The position numbers were made by a program, and so were the translations under genes. From NCBI GenBank assembly GCA_002333405.1, contig DDBH01000002.1, positions 29,435 to 82,392 of the forward strand: a DNA stretch of 52,958 bases. Direction: 5' to 3'. This stretch comes from Micrococcales bacterium UBA2037. Lineage in GTDB: Bacteria > Actinomycetota > Actinomycetes > Actinomycetales > Microbacteriaceae. Positions within the stretch are counted from its first letter, which is position 1. Every line of letters starts with the position of its first letter. The notes beneath the pieces are model-generated. The model was not told the origin of the DNA and did no database searches. It saw nothing but the letters and a program-made list of their open reading frames with translations. Shown here piece after piece: positions 8,842 to 18,500 of the stretch.

Positions 8842-9183
8842 TTAGCTAAATGAATCTCCGCAGGCGCAGCTGCCTTCAGCGTTGGGATTGTCGATTGTGA
8901 AGCCCTGTTTTTGGATTGTGTCCTCAAAATCGATTGAGGCACCGTCTAGATAAGGAACGCTCATTGGGTCTACGACCACCTGAACGCCATCAAAATCAAC
9001 GATTGCGTCAATTTCTTCTAGCTGCTCATCGAAGAACAGTTGGTAAATCAGACCGGAACAGCCACCAGGCTGAACCGAAACCCTAAGGCGCAAGTCGTCT
9101 CGGCCCTCTCCCGCTAGCAGCGAGCGAACCTTTGATACGGCTGTGTCGGTGAGCTTTACACCGTGAGTTGCTACCTGTGTCAT
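8842..9183 (-). CDS. erpA: HesB/IscA-family iron-sulfur cluster insertion protein
   Basis: This 113-residue A-type carrier delivers Fe-S clusters to apoproteins. The three conserved cysteines are present: one in GGCSGLIYQ and two in the C-terminal CACGDSF, a slight variant of the usual CGCGxSF. The start is secure: GGAGG lies 6 nt before the ATG at 9183. It is downstream of the M20 peptidase (28 bp) and upstream of ctaC. Its place before the oxidase genes is found in other Actinobacteria (from memory) and suggests supply of clusters to respiratory proteins such as the Rieske subunit. The erpA name is by family resemblance. Confidence 0.88.
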   Translation of the reverse strand: MTQVATHGVKLTDTAVSKVRSLLAGEGRDDLRLRVSVQPGGCSGLIYQLFFDEQLEEIDAIVDFDGVQVVVDPMSVPYLDGASIDFEDTIQKQGFTIDNPNAEGSCACGDSFS

Positions 9184-9211
9184 TGTTTACCTCCGTCAGC
9201 TAGTTTAACCG

Positions 9212-10612
9212 CTATCTGGTCATCTCATTCCCGTTTAGCAACATCAGAGCCTGGGCAAGTATGGCCCGACGCAGCGTTGGAAGATGCTGTGACTCATTCG
9301 GAGAATGAGCCCGCGAATCAGGCTCTTCGACCCCAGTAACCAGAATTTCGGCATTCGGGAACTGCTCAGCGAATTCTGAGATAAAGGGAATCGAGCCACC
9401 AATTCCGATATTGACGCTTGGGTTTTGCCAGGCAATGCCAAAAGCCTCATGAGCCATCGGGGCGGCCCAGCCGTTCTTCGCCAGATAACCAGGTCCCTTT
9501 TCACTCCTACCAAACTCGACAACGGCTCCCTCCGGAGCATACGCTGAGATGTGCTGGCGAAGCAATTCCAGCCCGGTGTCAGGATCTTGACTCGGTGCCA
9601 GCCGCAGTGAGATGCGCGCCCTGGACTCAGGCTGCGCGGTGTTTGATGACACGTCCACCTGCGGAATGTCCATTCCAATAACGGTCACCGCAGGCTCGCC
9701 CCAGATTTGCTGGGTTGCAGATTTGGTCCCAAGTCGCTTCACTCCCGGCAGCAAGCCGGCGGCAACACCGAACTCCGCATCGCTTAGATCGGGGCCATCC
9801 ACGGGTATTGAATCAAGGCCCGCTATGGCAACGTTGCCCTGCTCATCGGTGAGCGTGGCCAAAAGCTTGATCATGGCGCCAGTCGCGTCGGGAAGCGGCC
9901 CCCCATACATACCGGAGTGAACCGCGTGGTCAAGGGTGCGAATGGTGAAGGTCTGCGACACCATCGCTCGCAAGGAAGTGGTCAGCGCCGGAACATCTTC
10001 GCTCCAGTTTCCGCTGTCGGCAACGATGATTAAGTCCGCTGCTAGGTCAGCCTGGTTTTCTCGAAGAAAATTCGGGAAAGACTCAGAGCCGGCTTCCTCC
10101 TCACCCTCTATAAAAACGGTAATTCCGAGGCGAAGGCTTGAAGCTAGTTTCTTGAGGGTTTTGAGCGAATACAGGTGCGTGATAATGCCGGACTTGTCAT
10201 CCGATGCTCCCCTGCCAAATAGGCGGTCCCCAATCAGTGTCGCCTCAAAAGGCTCGGTCTTCCAAAGTTCCCTAGCACCCGGCGGCTGAACGTCGTGGTG
10301 GGCGTATAGCAAAACATGCGGGGCATCGGATGCCCCTGCTCGCCTGGCAACAATTGCCGGCGCGCCTAGCTCGCCATCTGGCTTAGCTGACCTTCGAATT
10401 TCAACTGTGTCGAACATCTGAAGTGCCTCAAGCTCTGCAGCAACTGCAGCTGCAGACCTATCGAGGCTGTTCGAGTCAAAGCTTTCCCAAGCTATTCCAG
10501 GAATTTTGACGAGCTTTCCCAGAGTCGCGACAGCCTCTGGGAATTGCGAATTCACGAATTCAGATGCTGGTTCAATCCAACTTTGGTTCAAGGGAGTGAA
10601 TGTAAATGCCAT
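9212..10612 (-). CDS. M20-family metallopeptidase / dipeptidase
   Basis: This 466-residue zinc-dependent exopeptidase of the M20/M25/M40 family most resembles carnosinase-like dipeptidases. Metal and catalytic motifs are in order: LLYAHHDVQPPG (His and Asp), GRGASDDKSGI (bridging Asp), EGEEEAGS (catalytic Glu and zinc Glu), then the dimerisation lid domain containing HSGMYGG, and a late GGSIPF with a His before the C-terminus. It has no signal peptide, so it probably acts on dipeptides inside the cell. A TAGATT box sits 6 nt before the ATG, suggesting a leaderless transcript. It is divergent from the DUF3043 gene and reads towards erpA. Confidence 0.92.
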   Translation of the reverse strand: MAFTFTPLNQSWIEPASEFVNSQFPEAVATLGKLVKIPGIAWESFDSNSLDRSAAAVAAELEALQMFDTVEIRRSAKPDGELGAPAIVARRAGASDAPHVLLYAHHDVQPPGARELWKTEPFEATLIGDRLFGRGASDDKSGIITHLYSLKTLKKLASSLRLGITVFIEGEEEAGSESFPNFLRENQADLAADLIIVADSGNWSEDVPALTTSLRAMVSQTFTIRTLDHAVHSGMYGGPLPDATGAMIKLLATLTDEQGNVAIAGLDSIPVDGPDLSDAEFGVAAGLLPGVKRLGTKSATQQIWGEPAVTVIGMDIPQVDVSSNTAQPESRARISLRLAPSQDPDTGLELLRQHISAYAPEGAVVEFGRSEKGPGYLAKNGWAAPMAHEAFGIAWQNPSVNIGIGGSIPFISEFAEQFPNAEILVTGVEEPDSRAHSPNESQHLPTLRRAILAQALMLLNGNEMTR

Positions 10613-10618
10613 GGCTGT

Positions 10619-10624
10619 AATCTA
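10619..10624 (-). promoter_or_regulatory. -10 box of a probable leaderless peptidase promoter
   Basis: TAGATT on the minus strand ends 6 nt before the ATG of the M20 peptidase. There is no Shine-Dalgarno sequence between. The 37-bp gap to the divergent DUF3043 gene leaves room only for short, overlapping promoters. Confidence 0.5.
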
Positions 10625-10649
10625 GGGCATATAGGACAAGAGGTTGAAG

Positions 10650-11192
10650 ATGACTGAAGAGCAAAACACCGGAGTCGGCAAAGGCCGCCCAACACCAGCC
10701 CGCAAGGAGCGCGAGCAGGCTCGTAAGAGGCCACTGGTAGGCGATCGAAGCAAAGCAGCTCAGCACGCAGACAAGGAAAAAGTGCGCGCTGAAAGACAGA
10801 AGGCCAGGCAGGGCATGATGGCTGGTGAAGAGCGCTACCTCGGCGCCAGAGACAAGGGTGTTCAGCGTCGACTAGCCAGAGATGTGGTTGATGCCAGATT
10901 CACTGCCGGGGAGCTAGTGCTCCCGATGTTGTTCCTGGTAGTAATGCTGACTTTTATTGATTCAGTGCTGCTACAACTCATTGCCCTTTTTGCGATGTGG
11001 GGTCTTTTCCTGGTTGTGGCTGTTGACGCATTTTTCGTTGGCCGCGCCGTCAAGAAAAAGGTGGCCAAGAAGCACGGTGCCGAAAATCTCGAGGGCGGTC
11101 TAGCTTGGTACGGGGCGATGCGCTCGATCCAGATGCGCGGCCTTAGAATTCCAAAGCCACAGGTTGCACGATTCACCAAGTTTGAAGACTAA
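10650..11192 (+). CDS. DUF3043 family membrane protein
   Basis: This 180-residue protein matches the actinobacterial DUF3043 family. The first ~65 residues are highly basic and charged (GKGRPTPARKEREQARKR and similar), followed by GARDKGVQRRLARDVVDAR, two adjacent hydrophobic segments at about residues 90-135, and a basic C-terminus ending in KPQVARF. I place the start at the ATG at 10650, 6 nt after GAGG; a TTG lies 6 bp upstream. The function is unknown. In other Actinobacteria it commonly lies near respiratory and Fe-S genes, as here (from memory). Confidence 0.85.
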   Translation: MTEEQNTGVGKGRPTPARKEREQARKRPLVGDRSKAAQHADKEKVRAERQKARQGMMAGEERYLGARDKGVQRRLARDVVDARFTAGELVLPMLFLVVMLTFIDSVLLQLIALFAMWGLFLVVAVDAFFVGRAVKKKVAKKHGAENLEGGLAWYGAMRSIQMRGLRIPKPQVARFTKFED

Positions 11193-11221
11193 TAACAACA
11201 ACTAACGACGAAGGGGTCGCC

Positions 11222-12220
11222 ATGCAGCACAGGTACCTAGGAAATTCTGGCCTAAAGATTTCTGAAATTATTTACGGAAACTGGCTGACCCACGGCTCCC
11301 AGGTTGAGGACCAGCAAGCTATCAAGACCGTTCACGCAGCGCTTGATGGCGGAATCACCACCTTCGACACCGCCGACGTCTATGCCAACCTTGCAGCCGA
11401 AAAGGTGATGGGTGATGCCCTAAAGGGTCAGCGACGCGAGGGCCTTGAGATACTGACAAAGGTTTACTGGCCAGTGGCCGAAAAGGGTCCGAACGACGTC
11501 GGGCTAAGCCGTAAACACATCATGGAGTCCATCGACGGGTCTCTCAAGCGGCTGCAGACCGACTACGTTGATCTATATCAGGCGCACCGTTTCGACTACG
11601 AGACCCCTCTTGAAGAAACCATGCAGGCATTTGCCGACCTGGTCAGAATGGGGAAGGTTCTCTACGTCGGTGTTTCTGAATGGAATGCCGAGCAAATTCG
11701 CGAGGGTCAAGCCCTGGCTTCTCAGATGGGCTACCGACTAATCTCCAACCAGCCGCAGTACTCGATGCTGTGGCGCGTAATCGAAGAGAAGGTTGTGCCA
11801 ACCAGCCAAGAGCTGGGTCTGAGCCAAATCGTTTGGTCTCCCCTGGCCCAGGGCGTGCTTACCGGCAAATACCTTCCTGGTGCCGAGTTGCCCGCAGATT
11901 CAAGGGCTGCCAACTCAGAAATCGGCGGCTTCATGGAGAAGTTCCTGGGTGATGACCTGCTTACAAAGATTCAGAAGCTAATTCCACTGGCCGATCAGCT
12001 TGAGCTGAGCTTGGCTCAGTTCTCGATTGCCTGGGTGCTTCAGAACAAGAACATCGCTGCCGCAATCGTGGGTGCCTCGAAACCTGAACAAATCGCCTCG
12101 AACATCAAGGCCTCTGGCGTAGAGATCCCTGCCGAGCTAATGAAACAGGCCGATCAAATTCTTGGAGACTCAATTGTGAGAGATCCAGAACTAACTAAGA
12201 GCCCAGAAACTAGGCCCTAG
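11222..12220 (+). CDS. Aldo/keto reductase, potassium-channel beta-subunit-like
   Basis: This 332-residue NADPH-dependent oxidoreductase has an (alpha/beta)8 fold. Visible are GNWLTHG near the N-terminus, the catalytic region FDTADVYANLAAE (Asp, Tyr), the Lys in ILTKVYWP, YQAHRFD (His), and the C-terminal cofactor-binding IVGASKPEQIASN. It resembles the voltage-gated K+ channel beta-subunit / YghZ-type branch. The substrate is unknown, but likely a carbonyl compound. GAAGGGG precedes the ATG. Its TAG stop is part of a CTAG shared with the convergent pyrD stop, so the two genes overlap by 4 bp. Confidence 0.9.
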   Translation: MQHRYLGNSGLKISEIIYGNWLTHGSQVEDQQAIKTVHAALDGGITTFDTADVYANLAAEKVMGDALKGQRREGLEILTKVYWPVAEKGPNDVGLSRKHIMESIDGSLKRLQTDYVDLYQAHRFDYETPLEETMQAFADLVRMGKVLYVGVSEWNAEQIREGQALASQMGYRLISNQPQYSMLWRVIEEKVVPTSQELGLSQIVWSPLAQGVLTGKYLPGAELPADSRAANSEIGGFMEKFLGDDLLTKIQKLIPLADQLELSLAQFSIAWVLQNKNIAAAIVGASKPEQIASNIKASGVEIPAELMKQADQILGDSIVRDPELTKSPETRP

Positions 12221-13203
12221 CGAGTAAGTGACTTAGCCCAGCCTGGACCGCCATAGACAAAACCGGTATAGCCCTGGACTAGGTCTGCGCCTCGATCGAT
12301 TCGCTGCTGAAGGTCTGACCTGGTAAACACACCACCCACAGAGATGACCGTCTTATCTTCAGCCAGCCCTGCGCTAATCAAATCAAGCACTTCCAGTGCT
12401 CGCTCCTGAAGCATTGGCCCACTCAGCCCGCCAAGCTCCGCCGTGTTGGCTTCAGCAATCAAATTGGACCTCGAAATAGTGGTATTGGTTGCTACCATTC
12501 CGGCCAAATTCAGCTCATTTACAAGCGCAGTGACGGCTTCGATGTCTGAAGTGCCAAGATCCGGGGCAATCTTCAGTAACACCGGAGTGGAGCCAGAAAC
12601 CTTCAAGACGGCGGTCAAAATTGGTCGCAATGCGTCTACCTGCTGCAAGTCCCGAAGTCCTGCAGTGTTGGGTGAAGAAACATTGATCACCAGGTAGTCG
12701 GCAAGTGGAGCCAGCTTGGTTGCGGCCAGCTCATAGTCCGAGGCAGCATCTTGAGCGCTGGTGTCCTTGTTCTTGCCAATATTTATGCCAATAACAGGCA
12801 GTGGAACCCCCGAGTTGCGAAGGGCTCTTATTCGCTCGGCCAGAGCATCAGCGCCTTCGTTATTGAAACCCATTCGGTTTATCAATGCTCTATTTTTTGG
12901 CAGGCGAAACAATCTGGGTTTTGGGTTTCCAGGCTGGGCCCTTGGAGTAACGGTTCCGATTTCAACATGGCCAAACCCAAGAGCGTGCAGCTCCCTAATC
13001 AACTGCCCATTTTTGTCAAAGCCGGCAGCCATCCCCAGAAGGTTTTCAAAATTCAAGCCCATTACCGGGTAGCTGTTTTTAGATTTTGGTGCTCGAAGCA
13101 GACCCAGGATTCGGGCTGCCTTGAGGCCGGCCACCACTAATTCGTGGGCAAACTCTGGATCAAGCTTCTGAAAGAAGGCCCGAAAGATGAACCGATAGAA
13201 CAA
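12217..13203 (-). CDS. pyrD: Dihydroorotate dehydrogenase (quinone)
   Basis: This class 2 enzyme oxidises dihydroorotate to orotate at the membrane, passing electrons to menaquinone, in pyrimidine synthesis. It has 328 residues with the N-terminal helical extension (FIFRAFFQKLDPEFAHELVV) that marks class 2. FMN and substrate motifs are GMAAGFDKNG, FGHVEIGTVTPRAQPGNP, NRMGFNNEGA, NVSSPNTAGLR (catalytic Ser), TNTT, and SVGGV with GADLVQGYTGFVYGGP. The start is TTG at 13203 after GAGGGG. It follows nrdR by 4 bp. It is tail-to-tail with the aldo/keto reductase, sharing CTAG. Confidence 0.96.
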   Translation of the reverse strand: MFYRFIFRAFFQKLDPEFAHELVVAGLKAARILGLLRAPKSKNSYPVMGLNFENLLGMAAGFDKNGQLIRELHALGFGHVEIGTVTPRAQPGNPKPRLFRLPKNRALINRMGFNNEGADALAERIRALRNSGVPLPVIGINIGKNKDTSAQDAASDYELAATKLAPLADYLVINVSSPNTAGLRDLQQVDALRPILTAVLKVSGSTPVLLKIAPDLGTSDIEAVTALVNELNLAGMVATNTTISRSNLIAEANTAELGGLSGPMLQERALEVLDLISAGLAEDKTVISVGGVFTRSDLQQRIDRGADLVQGYTGFVYGGPGWAKSLTR

Positions 13204-13207
13204 CTTT

Positions 13208-13648
13208 TTAGCCCCTCAGACTCTCGATTGCAGCTTCAAAGTCATCAAGGGAGTCCCAAGCTTGGTAGACGCTGGCAAATCGCATAAATGCAACGTGATC
13301 CAAATTACGCAATGGCTCAAGGATCGCAAGACCGATGTCCTGCGCCTCAATGGAGGCAGCGCCGGTTGCCCTTAGAGCCTCCTCCACTTGCTGGGCAAGC
13401 AGTGCTAGGTCCGCATCGGTAACTGGCCGGCCCTGGCAGGCCTTTCTCACTCCAGAGACAATCTTGTCTCTGGAGAATGCCTCTGTTACACCGCTGCGCT
13501 TAGTGACCATGACGCTGGCTGTTTCAATGGTGGTGAAACGCTTTTGGCACTCCGGGCACTGTCGGCGCCTTCTGATCGCAGACCCATCATCGCTGGTTCG
13601 AGAATCAACCACTCTGGAATCAGAGTTCCTACAAAATGGACAGTGCAT
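13208..13648 (-). CDS. nrdR: Transcriptional repressor NrdR
   Basis: NrdR is a 146-residue zinc-ribbon/ATP-cone repressor of ribonucleotide reductase genes. The zinc ribbon is visible as CPFCRN and CPECQKRF (four Cys), separated by SRVVDSRTSDDG with the RRRR-like basic stretch. The ATP-cone begins at VTKRSGVTEAFSRDKIVSGV. It begins with a TAATG overlap on hisD, with GGAG in the end of hisD as ribosome site. No nrd genes or convincing NrdR box lie in this window, so its targets are elsewhere. Confidence 0.95.
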   Translation of the reverse strand: MHCPFCRNSDSRVVDSRTSDDGSAIRRRRQCPECQKRFTTIETASVMVTKRSGVTEAFSRDKIVSGVRKACQGRPVTDADLALLAQQVEEALRATGAASIEAQDIGLAILEPLRNLDHVAFMRFASVYQAWDSLDDFEAAIESLRG

Positions 13649-14946
13649 TATTGCTCCTCAAATCGGATCGACCCGGCCCTGCCGTGAGCTGATAGAGATT
13701 CAGCTTCAGAGAATTTCACCAGACTTTTCACAACGCTCTTCAGCCCCTGCTTCGAGTAATTGATGTGCTGCTGGGATCTCAGAAAAGTTGCCACACCCAA
13801 TCCAGAGGAGAATTTTGCCTGCTCCCCGGTTGGCAGGACGTGATTTGAGCCAGCCAGGTAGTCCCCCAGGCTCACCGGTGAATACTCACCAATAAACACG
13901 GCACCGGCATTGGTGATTTGAGATGCAACCGCCTGGCTATCTGCACAGTGGATCTCTAGGTGCTCGGTGGCGTAGGCGTTTGCAACTTGAATCGCGGACT
14001 CAATGCTGTCCACCAGAACGAGTGCCGACTGAATCCCGGCCAGGGCCTGACTGATCCTTGAGTGATTGGCAGCCAGCGGGATTTGCTTGTCCAGTGCCTG
14101 CTCCACAGCCACAATCAACGCGGGGCTATCTGTCACCAGAACGGCGGCGGCATTTGGATCGTGCTCAGCCTGCGAGATCAAGTCGGCAGCCACGAACTCC
14201 GGGTTCGCCGTTTGATCTGCGATGATCAAAATTTCAGTTGGGCCCGCCTCAGAATCGATTCCGATTACCCCTCGCAATTGCCGCTTGGCGGCCGCCACAA
14301 AGATGTTCCCGGGCCCAGTCACCATCGCTACCGGCTCCAAGTCGATCTCGGGTATGCCATAGGCAAAGGCGGCAACCGCACTTGCGCCTCCCATTGCATA
14401 AACCTCATCGATGCCAAGTAATTCACAAGTCGCGAGCACGCTGCGACTTGGTAGTCCGTCTTTCTGAGCCGGTGAAGTAACCGCAATTCTTGGCACTTTG
14501 GCAACCCGGGCCGGAACCACGTTCATGACAACACTTGAGGGGTATACGGCTTTGCCGCCAGGCACGTAAAGACCTACCGAAGCAACCGGAACAAACTTTT
14601 GAGTCACTTGAGCCCCGGAATCGAGTTCAACGGTGAGCTCTGAGGGCACAGTTGCTTCGGAGACCTTCCGCACCCTGGAAATCGCAACCTCAATTGCAGC
14701 CCTCAGCTCCGGATCCATTTCCTGAAGAGCCGCAACCAACTCAGTTTTTGGGACCCGGAAGTCGATGTCGACAAGGCCGTCAAACTTCTCGGCGTGACTT
14801 GTCAGGGCAGCAATTGACTGATCCTTGACTTCGGCGATGATCTGCGAAACCACCTCTTGAACCGAATCAATAGTTACAACTGCTCGAGGAAGTGATTCTG
14901 TGACCATGGCAGGGTTTACTGGAGAAGTAATTTCAATCTTCCGCAC
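13648..14946 (-). CDS. hisD: Histidinol dehydrogenase
   Basis: HisD catalyses the last two oxidation steps of histidine synthesis using NAD and zinc. It has 432 residues. Motifs include VGLYVPGGKAVYPSSVVMN, MVTGPGNIFVAAAKRQL, GIDSEAGPTEILIIAD, SQAEHDPNA (zinc Gln and His, catalytic Glu-His pair nearby) and TEHLEIH. GTG at 14946 is the start, with GGGG 7 nt upstream and an AT-rich promoter element (TATATA) before it. No other his gene is present. It is coupled to nrdR by a one-base TAATG overlap, an association also seen in other Microbacteriaceae (from memory). Confidence 0.96.
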   Translation of the reverse strand: MRKIEITSPVNPAMVTESLPRAVVTIDSVQEVVSQIIAEVKDQSIAALTSHAEKFDGLVDIDFRVPKTELVAALQEMDPELRAAIEVAISRVRKVSEATVPSELTVELDSGAQVTQKFVPVASVGLYVPGGKAVYPSSVVMNVVPARVAKVPRIAVTSPAQKDGLPSRSVLATCELLGIDEVYAMGGASAVAAFAYGIPEIDLEPVAMVTGPGNIFVAAAKRQLRGVIGIDSEAGPTEILIIADQTANPEFVAADLISQAEHDPNAAAVLVTDSPALIVAVEQALDKQIPLAANHSRISQALAGIQSALVLVDSIESAIQVANAYATEHLEIHCADSQAVASQITNAGAVFIGEYSPVSLGDYLAGSNHVLPTGEQAKFSSGLGVATFLRSQQHINYSKQGLKSVVKSLVKFSEAESLSAHGRAGSIRFEEQ

Positions 14947-14992
14947 GCGCTACCCCGCTATATAAATCCGAATGCCCTAACCTTATCGGGAC
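14947..14992. promoter_or_regulatory. Divergent promoter region hisD / flavin reductase
   Basis: In 46 bp between the two start codons there is a single AT-rich block, TATATAAAT at 14959-14967, readable as a -10 element on both strands. A second candidate, TAACCT at 14978-14983, lies 9 nt before the flavin reductase ATG. No Shine-Dalgarno sequence precedes that ATG. Confidence 0.4.
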
Positions 14993-15517
14993 ATGACTAT
15001 TGAATCAGACTACTTCGACCTTTCGGGTCCAGACGCACTCAAAACCGTATTCCGAAACCACGCAACCGGTATCTCGCTGGTGACAGCTGCTGACCAGGCT
15101 GGCAATCCAATCGGTTTCACAGCCTCTTCTGTCACTTCGCTGGGGTCCAACCCGCCGCTGGTGTCCCTAAACATCGCTCAGGGTTCCTCTACCTATCCCG
15201 AGGTAGTGCCAGGCAAGCTGATGGCCATTCACACCCTGGATGCTGAGAGCCTCGAACTTGCAATTCGATTGGCTGGGCCGAAAGAGCTGCGATTCACTGA
15301 CAACAACTTCAGTCAAGGCCCCGAGGGGACGCCGATTTTCACCGATGCGTCCTCAGTTTTGCTGGCACGGGTTATCAATAAATTCGAAGTTGCATCAAAT
15401 GCGGTCGTCGTGTTGTCAGCTGAAAATGCTCACTTGAATAGATTCTGCGAGACTCCGCTGGTTTACTTCCAGCGCGGCTACCACACCATCGGAGCCAGAC
15501 TGCAGGACAACTTCTAA
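14993..15517 (+). CDS. Flavin reductase-like, FMN-binding domain protein
   Basis: This 174-residue protein of the flavin reductase-like (split-barrel, HpaC/RutF-type) family would reduce or bind FMN with NAD(P)H. The signature NHATGISLVTA, GFTASSVTSLGSNPPLVSLN and NIAQGSSTYP near residues 25-75 is typical. The C-terminal half is less conserved than HpaC and ends with YFQRGYHTIG. The oxygenase partner is not in the window. Its TAA stop overlaps the convergent dnaE stop by 4 bp. Confidence 0.85.
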   Translation: MTIESDYFDLSGPDALKTVFRNHATGISLVTAADQAGNPIGFTASSVTSLGSNPPLVSLNIAQGSSTYPEVVPGKLMAIHTLDAESLELAIRLAGPKELRFTDNNFSQGPEGTPIFTDASSVLLARVINKFEVASNAVVVLSAENAHLNRFCETPLVYFQRGYHTIGARLQDNF

Positions 15518-18500
15518 CTAACGGAATCTGTACCGAGCAGGGCCTTGAGTTCACCGAATAAGTCATGCCCAACCGATACCCGCTGAGGCAGAATGAAGTG
15601 ACGATCGGCCGAACCCACCAAGCGAACCTGAACCTCGCAGGGGCCGGGATGAGCATCCAGGATTGCCCCCAGTCTCACTAGACGCTCCTTCGTGGCAAGG
15701 TTCTCTTGAATTTTGAGTTTCAGCACCCCTCCCTGTTCGCGACCGGCTTCCAGCACATCGATTGAGTAGGCCTGCATGGTCATTTCTTCATCTCTTCTTG
15801 AGACTCGACCACGGACAGCAACGGTTTGATCGGCTACTAAGAACTCCCGGTTTTGCAGGTAGGTCTTCCCCATAAACATGATGCTAATTTCACCGGAGAA
15901 ATCCTCCAGGGTGACCTGTGCATATTGGTTTCCGCTGGTCCTGGCCACCTTGTGCTGAACCTGAGTGATCAAGCCAGCCAAACTGACGGTCTCACCGTCT
16001 TGAATATCGCTTTGCTTCAGATCTATGGTCCCCATGTCGCTGTGCTGCATGAGCATGGCTTCTTGACCTGCAAGCGGGTGGTCTGAAACGTAGAGTCCGA
16101 GCATCTCTCGCTCATGCGCCAAGAGATCGCGCTTGGTCCACTCCGGGAGATCCGGAATCTTGATCACAGAGGGGTCTTCATCGAGGATTCCCCCGAACAG
16201 GTCCACCTGACCATTGGCACTTTGCTTACGCTTGACCGCAGCGGACTCAATTGCCTCCTCAAACACAGCCACTAGCGATCGACGCGTGTTGCCCAATCCA
16301 TCAAATGCTCCAGCCTTAATCAAAGACTCAACCACTCGCTTCGTGCTGGCCTGTTGCCCCACTCGGGTCAAGAAGTCGTCGAAAGACGTAAACGGTTCGG
16401 CCTTTCTTGCAGCGATAATCGCCTCGACCACATTGTGACCAACGTTTCTAACGGCTTCGAGGCCGAATCGAATGTCATCGCCAACAGCGGCAAAGACCCC
16501 AATTGATTCATTCACGTCTGGTGGCAACACTTTGATGCCCATGCGGCGGCACTCATTTAGATAAATGGCCAACTTGTCCTTGGAGTCGCCAACCGAAGTT
16601 AGTAGGGCAGCCATGTATTCCGCGGGGAAATTTGCCTTCAGGTAGCCGGTCCAATACGAGAGCACTCCATAGCCAGCTGAGTGCGCCTTATTGAAGGCGT
16701 AATCGGCAAATGGCAGCAATGTGTCCCAGAGGGCTTTGACCGCCGCCGGAGAATACCCGTTGGCCTTCATTCCCTCGCTGAAGATTTCGAACTGCTTGTC
16801 TAGCTCCTCGGGCTTTTTCTTTCCCATCGCTCTGCGCAGCAGGTCGGCTTGACCCAGGGTGTAGCCGGCGACCTTCTGTGCCGCAGCCATTACCTGCTCC
16901 TGATAAACAATTAGGCCATAGGTGGGTCCAAGAATTTCCTTGAGCGGTTCGGCCAACTCAGGGTGAACCCCATCAATGTCCTGAAGTCCATTTTTACGCT
17001 GCGCGTAGTTGGTGTGAGAGTTCATTCCCATAGGACCCGGGCGATACAAAGCAATAACAGCGGAGATGTGCTCAAACTCAGTTGGCTTCAGAAGCCTTAG
17101 CAGTGAGCGCATGTTGTCGCTATCAAGCTGGAACACCCCGAGTGTGTCACCCCTAGAAAGTAGCTCGAAGGTGTTTTTATCTTCGTCAAGTTCCAGCTCT
17201 TCGAGAACCACCTTTTGATCTCGGTTCTCGCGGATATTTTGGAGCGCATCATCTAGGACAGTCAGGTTCCGAAGGCCCAAGAAGTCCATTTTCAGAAGAC
17301 CTAGATCCTCACAGGGCGGCTGGTCGAACTGCGTGATGATCGCGCCGTCTTCTTCGCGTTTCATGATTGGAATGACGTCCATCAATGGTTCAGCCGACAT
17401 AATTACACCGGCTGCGTGCACTCCCCACTGTCGCTTCAGAGATTCCAGTCCGCGAGCCAGCTTAAAGACGTCGTCGCTCTGCGGGTCTGTTTCAATAATT
17501 TCCCGGAATTCAGCGGCTTCCGAGTATCGCTCTGAATTCTCGTCTACCAAGTCGCCGAGTGATATGTCTCGACCGAGCACCATCGGCGGCATTGCTTTGG
17601 TCAACTTCTCCCCCACCGCATATGGCAGGGCCATCACTCTTGAGGCATCCTTGAGGGCCTGTTTTGCCTTGATTGTTCCAAAAGTGACAATTTGCGCAAC
17701 CCGGTCATCGCCATACTTTTGAGTGACGTAGCGAATTACCTCAGATCGACGGCGATCATCGAAGTCGACATCAATATCCGGCATCGACAGGCGCTCTGGG
17801 TTCAAAAAGCGCTCAAAAATCAAATCGTGCTTCAGCGGATCCAGCTCGGTGATGCCAAGCGCGTAGGAAGCAAGCGAACCGGCCGCCGAACCTCTACCTG
17901 GCCCCACTCGGATCCCCTGCTCTCTAGCCCAGCGAATAAAGTCTGCAACCACCAAGAAGTAGCCCGGGAAGCCCATCGATTTGATGACGTCGATCTCGTA
18001 GGCGGCTTGGCGCCTGTGTTCTTCTGAGAACCCGATCGGAAAACGAGTGGCCATTCCGGCCCAAACTTGTTTTTCAAGTAAGCCCGACTCGGTTTCCCCC
18101 TCAGGAACAGGGAACCTAGGCATCAGGTCGCGCTTAGCAAAATCAACTTCGCTGCGCTCGGCTATTAGCAGCGTATTATCGGCGGCCTCTGGAAGTTCAG
18201 AGAACAAATCTCGCATCTGCTTTGCGGATTTTAGGTAGTACTCCTGGGACTCAAACTTGAACCGGTTCGGGTCATCTAATGTTGACCCGACCTGCACACA
18301 CAACAGAGCATCATGGGCAACAGAATCCTGCTTTTCCGTGTAGTGGAGGTCGTTTGTCCCGACCAAGGGCAGCTGCAGATCTTTGGCCAAGCGAAGTAGA
18401 TCATCACGCACTCGCTTCTCGATTTCCAGCCCGTGATCCATCACCTCGACAAAGTAGTTGCCGGCACCGAAAATGTCCCTGAATTCTGAAGCAGTGTCTA